Made by a program: the position numbers and the translations under genes. From CAYJBH01 sp964370825 (GTDB lineage: Bacteria > Bacillota > Clostridia > Oscillospirales > Ruminococcaceae), in the NCBI GenBank assembly GCA_964370825.1, contig CAYJKY010000034.1, forward strand, positions 1-38,302: DNA of 38,302 bases, read 5' to 3'. Below the pieces are notes generated by a model that was not told the DNA's origin, ran no database searches, and worked only from the letters and a program-made list of their open reading frames with translations. Below are positions 15,945 through 25,480 of this stretch, piece after piece (within the stretch, counting starts at the first letter, position 1; each line of letters opens with the position of its first letter).

Positions 15945-15973
15945 TTGCAATCAGCTGTGTTTTGTGGTATACT
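15945..15973 (+). promoter_or_regulatory. SigmaA promoter of the nadE-trmFO gene run
   Basis: TTGCAA (15945-15950), 17-bp spacer, TATACT (15968-15973). It is the only clear promoter seen ahead of the nine closely spaced genes that follow. Confidence 0.62.
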
Positions 15974-16009
15974 TACAGTTAATAGTAACATAGTTTGGAG
16001 ATAATGCGT

Positions 16010-17890
16010 ATGGAACTTGGGTTTGTAAAAATTGCAGTAGCAACGCCGGAACTGCGGGTTGCGGACTGTGAATATAATACCGAAAAAATTATTAACACTG
16101 TGGAGAATGCTGTGGCAGAAAATGCCGAGCTTGTCTGCTTTCCGAGACTTTCAATTACCGGAAGTAGCTGCGGTGACCTGTTTTGGCAACAATCCTTGCA
16201 GAAATCCGCACTAAAATCACTGCAAAGTATAGCAGAGACGACAAAAAATACTGACACCGTAGTAATTGTCGGTCTGCCGTTCAGCCATTCGAATCTTTTA
16301 TACAGCTGCGCCGCAGTGATATCGGACGGTGAGGTTATCGGCATGGTTCCTCAGACCAATGTAGAAAACCGTCAGTTTGCTTCGGCATCTGCCGAAGGAG
16401 AAACCATTACGTTGTTCGGTAAAGAGATATATTTCGGCACAAAGCAGATTTTTGCTGCATCCGGGCAAAAGAATTTATGCTTTGCCGTCGAGCTGGGAGA
16501 CGATCTTTCGGCACCGATTACTCCGGGTAGTGCTCATGCCCTGAACGGAGCAAATATTATCATTAACCTATCATCCGACCCTGAAACTGTCGGTAGAGGC
16601 GGCTATCGTCGCCGCCGAATTTCTGATCTTTCGGATGCTATTATCTGTGGGTATGTTTACGCCAATGCCGGAACAGGTGAATCCACCACCGACAGTGTAC
16701 ACTCCGGTCATAGTATGATAACCGAGATTGGCGAGATACTTGCCGAGAGTGCGCCATTCAGCGGTGAAATGGTGATAAGCGACATCGATGTCGATAGCAT
16801 AGCGGCAAGGCGTATCAAAAGCCGCACATTTATGTCAAGACAGGACGGATATAAGTCGGTTAACTTTAATCTGCAAAACCGCCCATACATACAAAGTCGT
16901 ACCTTTTCACAGACGCCTTTTGTACCGGAAAAACCTGCGCTACTCGCACAGCGCTGCCGTTTAATATCGGCAATACAGTCAGCCGCCATACAAAAGCGCT
17001 TAAAACATACCGGATTAAACCGTGCGGTTATAGGCGTTAGCGGCGGGCTTGACAGCTCGCTTGCCATACTTGCAACAGCAAAAGCATTTGCCGATATGGA
17101 ACTACCGCTTAAAAATATTATTGCGGTTACAATGCCCTGTTTTGGAACCACCGCTCGCACAAAAAACAACGCTCTATCGCTGTGCGAAAAGCTATCTGTT
17201 ACCGTAATGGATATTGACATTTCCGATACCGTACGTAGTCATTTTAACGATATCAAGCAGGATGAGCGCCATCTCGATACCACCTTTGAAAATGCACAGG
17301 CAAGGGTTCGAACTCTAACGCTGTTGGATATAGCAAATCGTGAAGGTGCGATTGTTATAGGAACCGGTAATATGTCCGAGCTTGCCCTTGGCTGGGCAAC
17401 ATTTAACGGTGACCATATAAGCATGTATGCAATCAATTCCTCGATACCGAAAACCTTGGTAAAGGCAATGGTAGACTATATTGCCCAGAGTTCGAACGGA
17501 GAAATTGCCGATATACTTAAGGATATACTCGACACACCGATAAGCCCGGAACTGTTGCCATCAAGCGGAAACAGTATCGCTCAACAGACCGAAAGGTTGG
17601 TGGGGCCTTATATTCTGCATGATTTTTTCCTGTACCATTTTATACATAACTGTTCCTCTCCCAAAAAGATTTTATCTTTGGCTCAACACAGCTTTAGTGG
17701 AATGTTCAGTCCTACCGAGATTAAGGATTGGTTAACCATGTTTTGCCGTAGATTTTTTGGTCAGCAGTTTAAACGTAACTGTGTACCGGACGGTCCCTGC
17801 GTAGGTGAACTTTCTTTATCTCCGAGAGGTGGTCTGGAAATGCCGAGTGATGCGGTTGCGAACGGCTGGTTGAGGGAGCTGGAAGATTAG
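16010..17890 (+). CDS. nadE: NAD+ synthetase with a degenerate glutaminase domain
   Basis: 626 residues from the ATG at 16010 (GGAG 9 nt upstream; an in-frame TTG at 15995 overlaps that site). It makes NAD+ from deamido-NAD+, ATP and ammonia. The N-terminal nitrilase-fold domain (about 1-275) normally frees ammonia from glutamine with a Glu-Lys-Cys triad. Here all three are replaced: PEL reads PRL (Arg46), VPK reads VPQ (Gln115), and VEICED reads VELGDD (Gly163). The surrounding family motifs (TG..CGDLF, GESTTD, NLSS) are kept, so the alignment is firm. The C-terminal synthetase domain has an intact PP-loop, SGGLDSS (344-350), and STGNMSELALGW-like motifs. The enzyme is therefore expected to use free ammonia or a partner amidase. 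It is the first gene of the run; purB follows by 23 nt. Confidence 0.93.
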   Translation: MELGFVKIAVATPELRVADCEYNTEKIINTVENAVAENAELVCFPRLSITGSSCGDLFWQQSLQKSALKSLQSIAETTKNTDTVVIVGLPFSHSNLLYSCAAVISDGEVIGMVPQTNVENRQFASASAEGETITLFGKEIYFGTKQIFAASGQKNLCFAVELGDDLSAPITPGSAHALNGANIIINLSSDPETVGRGGYRRRRISDLSDAIICGYVYANAGTGESTTDSVHSGHSMITEIGEILAESAPFSGEMVISDIDVDSIAARRIKSRTFMSRQDGYKSVNFNLQNRPYIQSRTFSQTPFVPEKPALLAQRCRLISAIQSAAIQKRLKHTGLNRAVIGVSGGLDSSLAILATAKAFADMELPLKNIIAVTMPCFGTTARTKNNALSLCEKLSVTVMDIDISDTVRSHFNDIKQDERHLDTTFENAQARVRTLTLLDIANREGAIVIGTGNMSELALGWATFNGDHISMYAINSSIPKTLVKAMVDYIAQSSNGEIADILKDILDTPISPELLPSSGNSIAQQTERLVGPYILHDFFLYHFIHNCSSPKKILSLAQHSFSGMFSPTEIKDWLTMFCRRFFGQQFKRNCVPDGPCVGELSLSPRGGLEMPSDAVANGWLRELED

Positions 17891-17913
17891 GAAACAGAAA
17901 GGATAATACAACA

Positions 17914-19338
17914 ATGTCTAACCGCTATGAAAGTCCACTGTCCGGAAGATACGCAAGTGATGCGATGCAACAAATTTTTTCCTCCGACAATAAGTTCGGG
18001 TACTGGAGAAGGTTGTGGGTTGCTCTTGCCGAGAGCGAAATGGAGCTTGGGCTCGACATCAGCGAACAGCAGGTTGCCGAGCTTAAGGAAAACGTCGACA
18101 ATATAGACTACAATGCAGCTGCAAAATATGAAAAGGAGCTTCGACATGATGTTATGGCTCATATTCATACCTACGGCGATTGCTGTCCTTGTGCACGCCC
18201 CATAATTCATCTCGGTGCTACGTCCAGCTATGTTGGCGACAACACCGACCTTCTACAGCAAAGGGAGGCGTTGTTGCTGATAAAAAAGAGGCTTGTATCC
18301 TGTATAGTCAAGGCTGCGGATTTTGCAAGAAGACATAAAGGTCTTGCTTGCCTTGCTTTTACCCATTTTCAGCCGGCACAACCTACCACCGTCGGCAAGC
18401 GTGCAACCTTGTGGATTAATGAGCTTATGTTAGATCTAGAGCAGCTTAATTTTGTAATAAACAACCTAAAATTTTTCGGATGTAAAGGCACCACGGGAAC
18501 TGCTGCAAGCTTTGTATCGCTGTTTGACGGCGACGTGGAGAAGGTTCTTCAGCTGGAAAAACTTATAGCAAAAAAGATGGATTTTGGTTCGGTATATCCG
18601 GTGGGTGGGCAGACCTATTCTCGAAAGATAGACTTCACCATCATGTCGGTACTCTCGGGAATTGCTCAGAGTTGTTACAAGTTTTCAAATGATATTCGGC
18701 TACTCTCTAACCTTCGTGAGGTTGAGGAGCCGTTTGAATCGGGTCAGGTGGGTTCCTCTGCCATGGCTTACAAACGTAACCCAATGCGCTCTGAGCGCAT
18801 TGCATCCCTTGCACGTTATGTTATGACCGACACATTAAATCCTGCACTTACCGCCTCGTCACAGTGGTTCGAGAGGACGCTGGATGATTCGGCAAATCGC
18901 CGAATCGCAATACCCGAGGCTTTTCTTGCAGTGGATTCAATACTGCTTATCTATGACAACATTATATCCGGGCTCAGGGTGTTTGAAAAGGTTATTAAAC
19001 GACGCCTTGATGGGGAACTTCCCTTTATGGCAACTGAAAATATCTTGATGCACTGCGTGAAACAGGGCATGGATCGTCAGCTTGTACATGAGCTTATTCG
19101 CAAACACTCCGTTGCCGCCGCCACAGCTCTCAAGGAGGGCGAGGAGGGAAGGCTTCTCGAGCGTTTGGCAGAGGATAAAGAACTTGGACTTTCGATGGCG
19201 GAGATGATGCTGATAATAGAAAATAGCAACTTCACAGGAATTGCAGAACTACAGACCGAACAATTTTTAAAAGAGGTGGAAGATATAGTCCATAAGCAAG
19301 GAGATATCGATGTCGACAGTGTTGAGTTAAAGGTTTAG
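17914..19338 (+). CDS. purB: Adenylosuccinate lyase
   Basis: A homotetrameric fumarase-superfamily lyase acting twice in purine synthesis: it cleaves SAICAR to AICAR and adenylosuccinate to AMP, releasing fumarate. Its 474 residues match the longer PurB branch shared by Clostridia and animals. HDVMAHIHTYG (near 78), HLGATSSYVGD, THFQPAQPTT (near 150) and the flexible signature loop GSSAMAYKRNP (280-290) with its catalytic Ser are present. AAAGGA precedes the ATG. purC, which makes its substrate SAICAR, lies two genes downstream, so consecutive pathway steps are encoded in the same run. Confidence 0.96.
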   Translation: MSNRYESPLSGRYASDAMQQIFSSDNKFGYWRRLWVALAESEMELGLDISEQQVAELKENVDNIDYNAAAKYEKELRHDVMAHIHTYGDCCPCARPIIHLGATSSYVGDNTDLLQQREALLLIKKRLVSCIVKAADFARRHKGLACLAFTHFQPAQPTTVGKRATLWINELMLDLEQLNFVINNLKFFGCKGTTGTAASFVSLFDGDVEKVLQLEKLIAKKMDFGSVYPVGGQTYSRKIDFTIMSVLSGIAQSCYKFSNDIRLLSNLREVEEPFESGQVGSSAMAYKRNPMRSERIASLARYVMTDTLNPALTASSQWFERTLDDSANRRIAIPEAFLAVDSILLIYDNIISGLRVFEKVIKRRLDGELPFMATENILMHCVKQGMDRQLVHELIRKHSVAAATALKEGEEGRLLERLAEDKELGLSMAEMMLIIENSNFTGIAELQTEQFLKEVEDIVHKQGDIDVDSVELKV

Positions 19339-19358
19339 TGAGGAAAGGATGATGCGGA

Positions 19359-21521
19359 ATGAAAATTAATGTTAACAGAGGACTTAACTACCTAAAGGCA
19401 GAGGACGACAAAATATATCTTTCGATAGGCATGATTGTTAAGAACGAGGAGCGTTTTTTAGAAAGATGTATTTTGGCAGTTCAAAAGTTGTTAAAGCAGA
19501 CAAATGGCGAACTTATTATCGTTGATACCGGCTCTACCGACAGCACGGTAGCAATAGCTAAAAAGTATACCGATAAGGTGTATTATCATGAGTGGAACAA
19601 CAACTTTTCCGACGCACGTAACGAGACATTAAAACATGCAAAAGGCATGTGGTACATGTTTATCGATGCCGACGAAATTTTTGAAAAAACCGATGGCATT
19701 GCCGAATTTGTGTTAAATACTCAACAGACTGATTATGACCTTGCCGCTTATACGGTAAGAAACATGCACAAGCGTAACGGAAACCAATATACCGACGCAT
19801 TGCTGTTTAGAGTTCATCGAATGCATCCCGAACTACGATTTGAACATATGATTCATGAAAATTTTGCGCTTGGCGATAAAAGAATGGGCGTAAAAATTGA
19901 AAATACCCTTTGTATTCACTATGGTTATTCCGACGATCTCACAAAAGCCCAGATACGCAACAAGAAAAAGCGTAACACGGTGCTGTTGGAAAAATGCCTT
20001 GATGAGAATCCGGACAGTATCCACTATCTATTACACTATATTCGAGAGTTTAGAGAGGGAGAACATGATTTAAAGCGTCAGCTCTCCTATATTGACCATG
20101 CCATCAGCGTTGCACAAAACGAATATATGAGGGTAGTTTTTTATAGTCAGAAAATTTTGGCATATCTTCGTAGTGGTAACTATTTTCTGGCCAAAGATGC
20201 CCTTACAGAATCAATAGAGTCGCGCGATAAGCCTTTCTACTACAGTGATATTGACAGCTGTTACAAGATAGCGTTGACGGCGTATAATATTAAGGATTAT
20301 TCCACCGTAGTACATGTATATAACCATTACAGCAAGACAATAGAACAGTTTAAACAAAGCTCCCTTGACTTTGAAGATATAGCTATAAACCCTCAAGACT
20401 GCTGGACAGAGGGACACATTGCACACATGAAATGTCTGCATGCATACTCTGCATATCGTTTGGGTGATGAAAGCTTTATGCAATCGATAACAGAAAAGGT
20501 TGACTTTGCCGCCCTGTCCCCGATGGAAAACCTAATTCCCGGATTCGATTTTCTTGCCAGTTACTGCAGTATTGAACATAATTTTGATATTATTGCCAAG
20601 CTTTACCGACTGCTCATAGACAATGATGAGCTGTTAGAGATTATGGAAAAAAGGTTGCTTGGATACCTTGGCAACGAAGCTATCTCAGATGCCATTATCG
20701 AAAGCTTTTATAATGCTTTTACCGGTAAGGAGACTGCCTTCACAAGCCTGTTTAAGGCGCTTAAAGGTGAGGGAAGCTACCGAGACATTTTAGCATTTGA
20801 TAAGGAGAAGATAAAAAATCTTACACCGGACATAATCTATTTAATGGTTAAGGACGGCGAAGACTATGATGCAATCTTAGATGTTTTGCCTGAGCTCTCC
20901 AGAATAGAGGAGTACTGCGCTGCTGCCGGAAGTAGGTATGAGGCGATAAACGAATATATTCCATCGTTTTTCGCTGAAAAGGCACCTCCGAACACCATGG
21001 CAGAGCTAAAGCTTTTCAAGATGCTATGCTATGTGGGAGTTAAGATAAGTCTTCTGCCTGAGGAGGAGCTGAAACAGCTTTTTAGAGACTATTGTAGAGC
21101 GGCATATACCGAGCTCGTCAACAGCTACAACCCCGAATTATTGGACGAAGAAAACCTTTATCTTTTGCCACCGGTTTACAGGTTTGCCATCGCAATTAAT
21201 CAGGCAGAACAGCTACAGCAGGCAGACAAAATGGTAGAGACGATTAGAAAGTTGCGTGAAGCACTGTTGATACAAGAGGAACACGCAAAGGATATAGAAC
21301 TTTGGATGAATGATATTATAAAGGATAGGGACGCCAAGGAGGAGGAAAGCGTTGCCGAACAAAAGGAATTTAACAGACTCGCAGATACCCTTATTGAGCA
21401 GGCAAAGATGTTTATTGAGCAGGGGAAAAAACAGGAGGCAAGTCTGATTGCCGAGCAACTGTCCGTTTTAATGCCGGACAATAAAGATGTGAAGGAATTA
21501 ATTGAAAAACTTAACAAATAA
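19359..21521 (+). CDS. Family 2 glycosyltransferase with long helical (TPR-like) C-terminal region
   Basis: 720 residues. The N-terminal GT-A domain (about 18-230) has the typical GT2 pieces SIGMIVKNEERFLERC, DTGSTDST and the metal-binding DAD in FIDADEIF. The remaining ~490 residues are helical with TPR-like spacing, ending in a charged coiled coil (about 620-720). GT2 enzymes of the SunS-like type with such tails often glycosylate proteins or build surface glycans. No membrane segment is seen. The acceptor is unknown. Flagellin is an attractive candidate in a motile clostridium but is not shown here. It sits between purB and purC with gaps of 20 and 11 nt, an odd place for a glycosyltransferase. 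A flippase is encoded four genes later in the same run. Confidence 0.82.
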   Translation: MKINVNRGLNYLKAEDDKIYLSIGMIVKNEERFLERCILAVQKLLKQTNGELIIVDTGSTDSTVAIAKKYTDKVYYHEWNNNFSDARNETLKHAKGMWYMFIDADEIFEKTDGIAEFVLNTQQTDYDLAAYTVRNMHKRNGNQYTDALLFRVHRMHPELRFEHMIHENFALGDKRMGVKIENTLCIHYGYSDDLTKAQIRNKKKRNTVLLEKCLDENPDSIHYLLHYIREFREGEHDLKRQLSYIDHAISVAQNEYMRVVFYSQKILAYLRSGNYFLAKDALTESIESRDKPFYYSDIDSCYKIALTAYNIKDYSTVVHVYNHYSKTIEQFKQSSLDFEDIAINPQDCWTEGHIAHMKCLHAYSAYRLGDESFMQSITEKVDFAALSPMENLIPGFDFLASYCSIEHNFDIIAKLYRLLIDNDELLEIMEKRLLGYLGNEAISDAIIESFYNAFTGKETAFTSLFKALKGEGSYRDILAFDKEKIKNLTPDIIYLMVKDGEDYDAILDVLPELSRIEEYCAAAGSRYEAINEYIPSFFAEKAPPNTMAELKLFKMLCYVGVKISLLPEEELKQLFRDYCRAAYTELVNSYNPELLDEENLYLLPPVYRFAIAINQAEQLQQADKMVETIRKLREALLIQEEHAKDIELWMNDIIKDRDAKEEESVAEQKEFNRLADTLIEQAKMFIEQGKKQEASLIAEQLSVLMPDNKDVKELIEKLNK

Positions 21522-21532
21522 GGAGGCATAAT

Positions 21533-22231
21533 ATGTACGAAAAGATTTATGAGGGTAAATCAAAAATAATTCTTACCGGAGAAGATGACAGGAGTGTGGT
21601 AATTCGCTACAAGGATACAGCCACCGCATTTAACGGTGAGAAAAAGGCAGAGCTTGAAGGAAAAGGGCTGTTAAACGCCGAGATATCTGAAATAATCTTT
21701 GACAAGTTGGAAAAGAGTGGCATTAAAACCCATCGAATTCGCAGGCTTAGCGAAACTGAGTTCCTTGTGAAAAATGCCGAAATAGTCATGGTGGAGGTTA
21801 TCATTCGTAACGTTGCGGCAGGAAGCTTTTCACGTCGTTTCGGTGTTGCCGAGGGTACCGAACTTTCCAACATTATCGTTGAGTTCAGCTATAAAAGCGA
21901 TGAGCTTAACGATCCTATGATAAACAACAGCCAGATAACTGCAATTAATCTTGCGACCGAGGAGGAACTAGCCAAAATGAGTGCAGACGCACTTAAGGTG
22001 AACGAGATTATGAGCGAGATGTTTGCCGCAACCGGTATAAGGCTTGTAGACTTTAAGCTGGAGTTCGGTCGATTTGACGGTGAAATTATTCTCTGTGACG
22101 AAATTTCACCCGACTCCTGCCGCTTTTGGGATATAAAAACGGGCGAAAAGTTAGACAAGGACCGTTTCCGCCGTGATCTCGGCGATGTTTTGGAGGGATA
22201 CCGAGACGTTCTCAGCCGCATAGGTCAATAG
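21533..22231 (+). CDS. purC: SAICAR synthetase
   Basis: Phosphoribosylaminoimidazole-succinocarboxamide synthase joins CAIR and aspartate with ATP in de novo purine synthesis. Its 232 residues are the normal bacterial length. YEGKSKI at the N terminus, FNGEKKAELEGKG, VRNVAAGS-like IIRNVAAGSFSRR, LVDFKLEFG and ISPDSCRFWD are family hallmarks. A strong AAGGAGG site lies 7 nt before the ATG, the best of the run. The next gene starts 2 nt after its stop. Confidence 0.96.
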   Translation: MYEKIYEGKSKIILTGEDDRSVVIRYKDTATAFNGEKKAELEGKGLLNAEISEIIFDKLEKSGIKTHRIRRLSETEFLVKNAEIVMVEVIIRNVAAGSFSRRFGVAEGTELSNIIVEFSYKSDELNDPMINNSQITAINLATEEELAKMSADALKVNEIMSEMFAATGIRLVDFKLEFGRFDGEIILCDEISPDSCRFWDIKTGEKLDKDRFRRDLGDVLEGYRDVLSRIGQ

Positions 22232-22233
22232 TA

Positions 22234-23511
22234 GTGAATATCAGAATATATAATGCCCGCCTCCTAACCATGGAGGAGGGCTGTGGGGTTTTTGAGGGCG
22301 AAATACACATTCATAACGGTATCATCGCCCATGTCGGTGAATCGATCGAAAACGAAAACAAAGATATAATATTTGACAAGGAGATAGATGCCGGCAAAAA
22401 CCTTGTGATGCCGGGATTTAAGAATGCCCATACCCACAGTGCAATGACAAGGCTTCGCTCCTTTGCCGACGACCTACCACTACAACGCTGGCTTACCGAA
22501 AATATATTTCCTGCCGAAAAAAGATGGATAAGGGATTACGTAAAGCCTTTCTGTACCCTTGCCATAATGGAGTATCTTTCAAGCGGGATTACCGCCTGCC
22601 TTGACATGTACCTCTATCCCGAAATAATGGCAGAGGCGGCAGCAGAGGCAGATTTTAGGCTTGTGCTCTGTGGCGAACTAAACGATTTCACCTCAAGTCT
22701 TGACCGGCTAAAGGAGGACAACCTTCGTTACAACTCCGGCAACCCACTAATAAGTCATCGTCTGGGATTTCATGCCGAGTATACAACCTCTCGCAAACTT
22801 ATATGTGGTGTTGCCGAGCTTGCCGACAGCCTTAAACAACCGGTATGCACTCACCTATCCGAGACGTCAAAGGAGGTCAACGATTGTATCGAGCGCAATG
22901 GAGTAACACCGACGGAATACCTCGCTGATATCGGAGTTTTTAATCATGGCGGTGTTGCCTTTCATTCATGTCATCTCAGCGAAAAGGATATGCAATTATA
23001 CCGTGAAAAGAGGATATATGCCGTTACAAATCCCTCCTCTAATCTAAAGCTTGCAAGCGGTATTCCGCCACTTACAAGGCTATCCGAGCTTGGTGTGGAC
23101 TGTGCGGTGGGTACCGATGGCGCAGCATCAAACAATAGTCTTGATATGTTTAAAGAGATGTTCTTAGTAGCCGGACTGCAGAAACTTGCAGAGGGGAGTG
23201 CCTCGGCTATGCCGGCAGTGGAGGTTCTAAAAATGGCTACCGTTAACGGCAGTAGGGCAATGGGGCTTAGCGGTTGTGCAACACTAACGAGTGGTCAATC
23301 TGCAGATCTTATCATAATTGATCTTGATCGACCAAATATGCGACCGCTCAACAATATACCGAACAACCTTGTCTATTCAGCAAGCAAGGAAAATGTCATA
23401 CTCACAATGGTTAACGGTAAAATCCTCTATAATGACGGTAAATTCAACATAGGTGTTGAACCGAGTGATGTATATAAAGAGGTCGATCGGCTCAGCGATC
23501 TGATGAGGTGA
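22234..23511 (+). CDS. Amidohydrolase, MTA/S-adenosylhomocysteine deaminase-like
   Basis: A 425-residue metal-dependent amidohydrolase of the SsnA/MtaD branch. These enzymes typically deaminate 5'-methylthioadenosine, S-adenosylhomocysteine or related adenosines to the inosine forms. The metal-site motifs are intact: HTHSAM (near residue 68), CTHLSE, FHSCHLSEKD and VGTDGAASNNSLDM. The start is a GTG only 2 nt after the purC stop with no strong ribosome binding site of its own, so translational coupling to purC is likely. The location fits purine salvage feeding the same pathway. The exact substrate (MTA, SAH, adenosine or 5'-deoxyadenosine) cannot be told from sequence. Confidence 0.85.
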   Translation: MNIRIYNARLLTMEEGCGVFEGEIHIHNGIIAHVGESIENENKDIIFDKEIDAGKNLVMPGFKNAHTHSAMTRLRSFADDLPLQRWLTENIFPAEKRWIRDYVKPFCTLAIMEYLSSGITACLDMYLYPEIMAEAAAEADFRLVLCGELNDFTSSLDRLKEDNLRYNSGNPLISHRLGFHAEYTTSRKLICGVAELADSLKQPVCTHLSETSKEVNDCIERNGVTPTEYLADIGVFNHGGVAFHSCHLSEKDMQLYREKRIYAVTNPSSNLKLASGIPPLTRLSELGVDCAVGTDGAASNNSLDMFKEMFLVAGLQKLAEGSASAMPAVEVLKMATVNGSRAMGLSGCATLTSGQSADLIIIDLDRPNMRPLNNIPNNLVYSASKENVILTMVNGKILYNDGKFNIGVEPSDVYKEVDRLSDLMR

Positions 23512-23532
23512 CGATTTTAACATGGTAAGAAC

Positions 23533-24099
23533 ATGGACATAAAAACTCAAAAGGCCGAGTGCAGAAAGATGGTCGCAAACATCGAGCTTCCGACGGAATA
23601 TCGTCTAAATGCCGATGATTTTATCACACAAAAGGTATTCCAACTTTTGCCGAATAAGGGGATGGTTCTCTGCTATGTGAGCACCCCGAGAGAGCCTTCT
23701 ACCGCAACAATATTGTCCGAGCTTGCCATGCAAGGAAGGTTGGCAGTGCCTAGATGTGATGTGCTCGGTGAAATCTCGATCATACCTATAGCCGACACAA
23801 CCCTTTTACAGCCGGGACGTTATGGAATTTTTGAGCCACCGAAAAACCTACCTAAAGTGTCTGTTGAAGAGGTTGGCACAATAATCATGCCCTGTGTTGC
23901 ATGTGACAGGGAGATGAACAGGGTAGGGCACGGAGGAGGCTATTACGATCGTCTGCTTTGCGACACAAAATGTAAATGCATATGTCTTTGCTATTCAAAA
24001 ACTCTGCTGTTACAGCTGCCGACAGAGCCACATGATATTAAACCAAGCTGTATTGTAACCGAGAATGAGGTGTTATGGGCAACCGATACCGTAATTTAG
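23533..24099 (+). CDS. 5-formyltetrahydrofolate cyclo-ligase
   Basis: Converts 5-formyl-THF to 5,10-methenyl-THF with ATP, returning stored folate to the one-carbon pool. 188 residues, normal for the MTHFS/YgfA family. The N-terminal KAECRKMVANIEL helix, YVSTPREPST and the C-terminal substrate loop GHGGGYYDRLL are diagnostic. Folate links it to its neighbours: purine synthesis consumes formyl-THF, and TrmFO downstream consumes methylene-THF. Its last 25 nt overlap the start of the flippase gene. Confidence 0.92.
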   Translation: MDIKTQKAECRKMVANIELPTEYRLNADDFITQKVFQLLPNKGMVLCYVSTPREPSTATILSELAMQGRLAVPRCDVLGEISIIPIADTTLLQPGRYGIFEPPKNLPKVSVEEVGTIIMPCVACDREMNRVGHGGGYYDRLLCDTKCKCICLCYSKTLLLQLPTEPHDIKPSCIVTENEVLWATDTVI

Positions 24100-25472
24100 C
24101 AACCAACACGGTTTTGCTTGCGGTCAGTACCTTTAGCTCTAAGCTATTGGTATTTTTTCTGTTGCCTTTATACACAAGGGTTCTTTCCCCCGACTCTTTC
24201 GGTCGTGCCGACATGCTGGTTCAGACGGCAAACCTGCTTCTGCCGGTGGTGTCGATAGGCATTATGCATGCGGTGGTTAGGTTCGGGCTAGATAAACACT
24301 ACAGTAGGCGCAGTGTCTTTACCACCGGTTCGGTGGTGCTATTTGTGGGACTTTGCGTGTTTGCATGTACCATACCGCTTCTATCACAGGTATCCTACAT
24401 AGGTGAATATGCTCCAATATTGCTCCTTTACACCGCAATATCGTTGTTGCGCTCATTGTTTTCGCAGTTTGTCAGGACACAACATTATCTGAGGCTATAT
24501 GCTTTAGATGGTCTTCTCTCCACCATATTTAACATAATTTTTAATGTTGTTTTTCTTGTTACATTACAGCTTGACGTCCTGGGCTACCTACTGGCGGTGG
24601 TCGTAGCTGACGCCCTTTCCTGCCTGTTTCTATTTTCTGTTGCAGGTTTGCACAGGTTCTTTAGGTTTTCAGCCTTAAATAAAACGGCGGCAAAAGCAAT
24701 GTTGCTATATGCACTTCCGCTAATCCCAAACCAGATGTTTTGGTGGATCACCAACGTATCCGACAGATTTTTTATCACAATCTATCTCGGCGAGGCAGAA
24801 AACGGATTATATGCAGCCTCATACAAGATTCCGACCATCATAAGCATTGCCTCTACAATATTTATAGAGGCATGGCAGCTTTCATCGGTCTCGGAAAATA
24901 ACCCCTTAAAGCGCCAACACTTTTTCTCGGATGTCTTTTCGGGATTGCAAGCACTCTGTTTTGTCGCCGCGGCAGGTTTGATACTTGTCTGCCGATATAT
25001 TATGATGATATTTGTAGATGTGGCGTATTTTGAGGCCTGGCGATACATACCGATACTCATCATGGCAACGATATTTTCCTGCTTTGTATCCTTTATGGGA
25101 AGCATCTACATGGTAGAAAAAAGAAGCATGGTCACCCTTATAACCATGCTTGCAGGAGCGGGAAGCAACGTTGCACTCAACATTATATTAATTCCGGAGT
25201 ATGGTGTTTATGGTGCCGCACTTGCCACCGTTGCAAGCTATCTTATAGTATTTGTTATCAGGGCAATTAACACCCGCCGCTACATTAAGTTGCGGCTGAA
25301 TGTGGTTAGGATGATACTTAACCTTGCAATGTTGACTATAATGTGTTTTGTTGTAATATCCGAACCGGAATATTGGTTCATTCCTGCAGTTTTACTATTT
25401 ATCGGTGTAATGGTTCTTAACACCGGAACATTACTCAACACCGCAAAAAAAATAATCGGAAAAAGGAGATAG
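24075..25472 (+). CDS. Polysaccharide-type flippase (Wzx/MVF-like)
   Basis: A 465-residue integral membrane protein with about 12-14 hydrophobic segments and the N-terminal signature of the polysaccharide transporter family (LLPLYTRVLSPDSFGRADM). It also has the typical central LIPNQMFWWITNVSDRFFI-like segment and YGVYGAALATVASY near the end. Members flip undecaprenyl- or lipid-linked glycans across the membrane. The start overlaps the cyclo-ligase gene by 25 nt in another frame, with GAGG just before the ATG, so the genes are translationally coupled. With the GT2 gene upstream it may serve a surface or flagellar glycan, but no other glycan genes are nearby. Confidence 0.85.
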   Translation: MGNRYRNLATNTVLLAVSTFSSKLLVFFLLPLYTRVLSPDSFGRADMLVQTANLLLPVVSIGIMHAVVRFGLDKHYSRRSVFTTGSVVLFVGLCVFACTIPLLSQVSYIGEYAPILLLYTAISLLRSLFSQFVRTQHYLRLYALDGLLSTIFNIIFNVVFLVTLQLDVLGYLLAVVVADALSCLFLFSVAGLHRFFRFSALNKTAAKAMLLYALPLIPNQMFWWITNVSDRFFITIYLGEAENGLYAASYKIPTIISIASTIFIEAWQLSSVSENNPLKRQHFFSDVFSGLQALCFVAAAGLILVCRYIMMIFVDVAYFEAWRYIPILIMATIFSCFVSFMGSIYMVEKRSMVTLITMLAGAGSNVALNIILIPEYGVYGAALATVASYLIVFVIRAINTRRYIKLRLNVVRMILNLAMLTIMCFVVISEPEYWFIPAVLLFIGVMVLNTGTLLNTAKKIIGKRR

Positions 25473-25480
25473 CCTACCAG

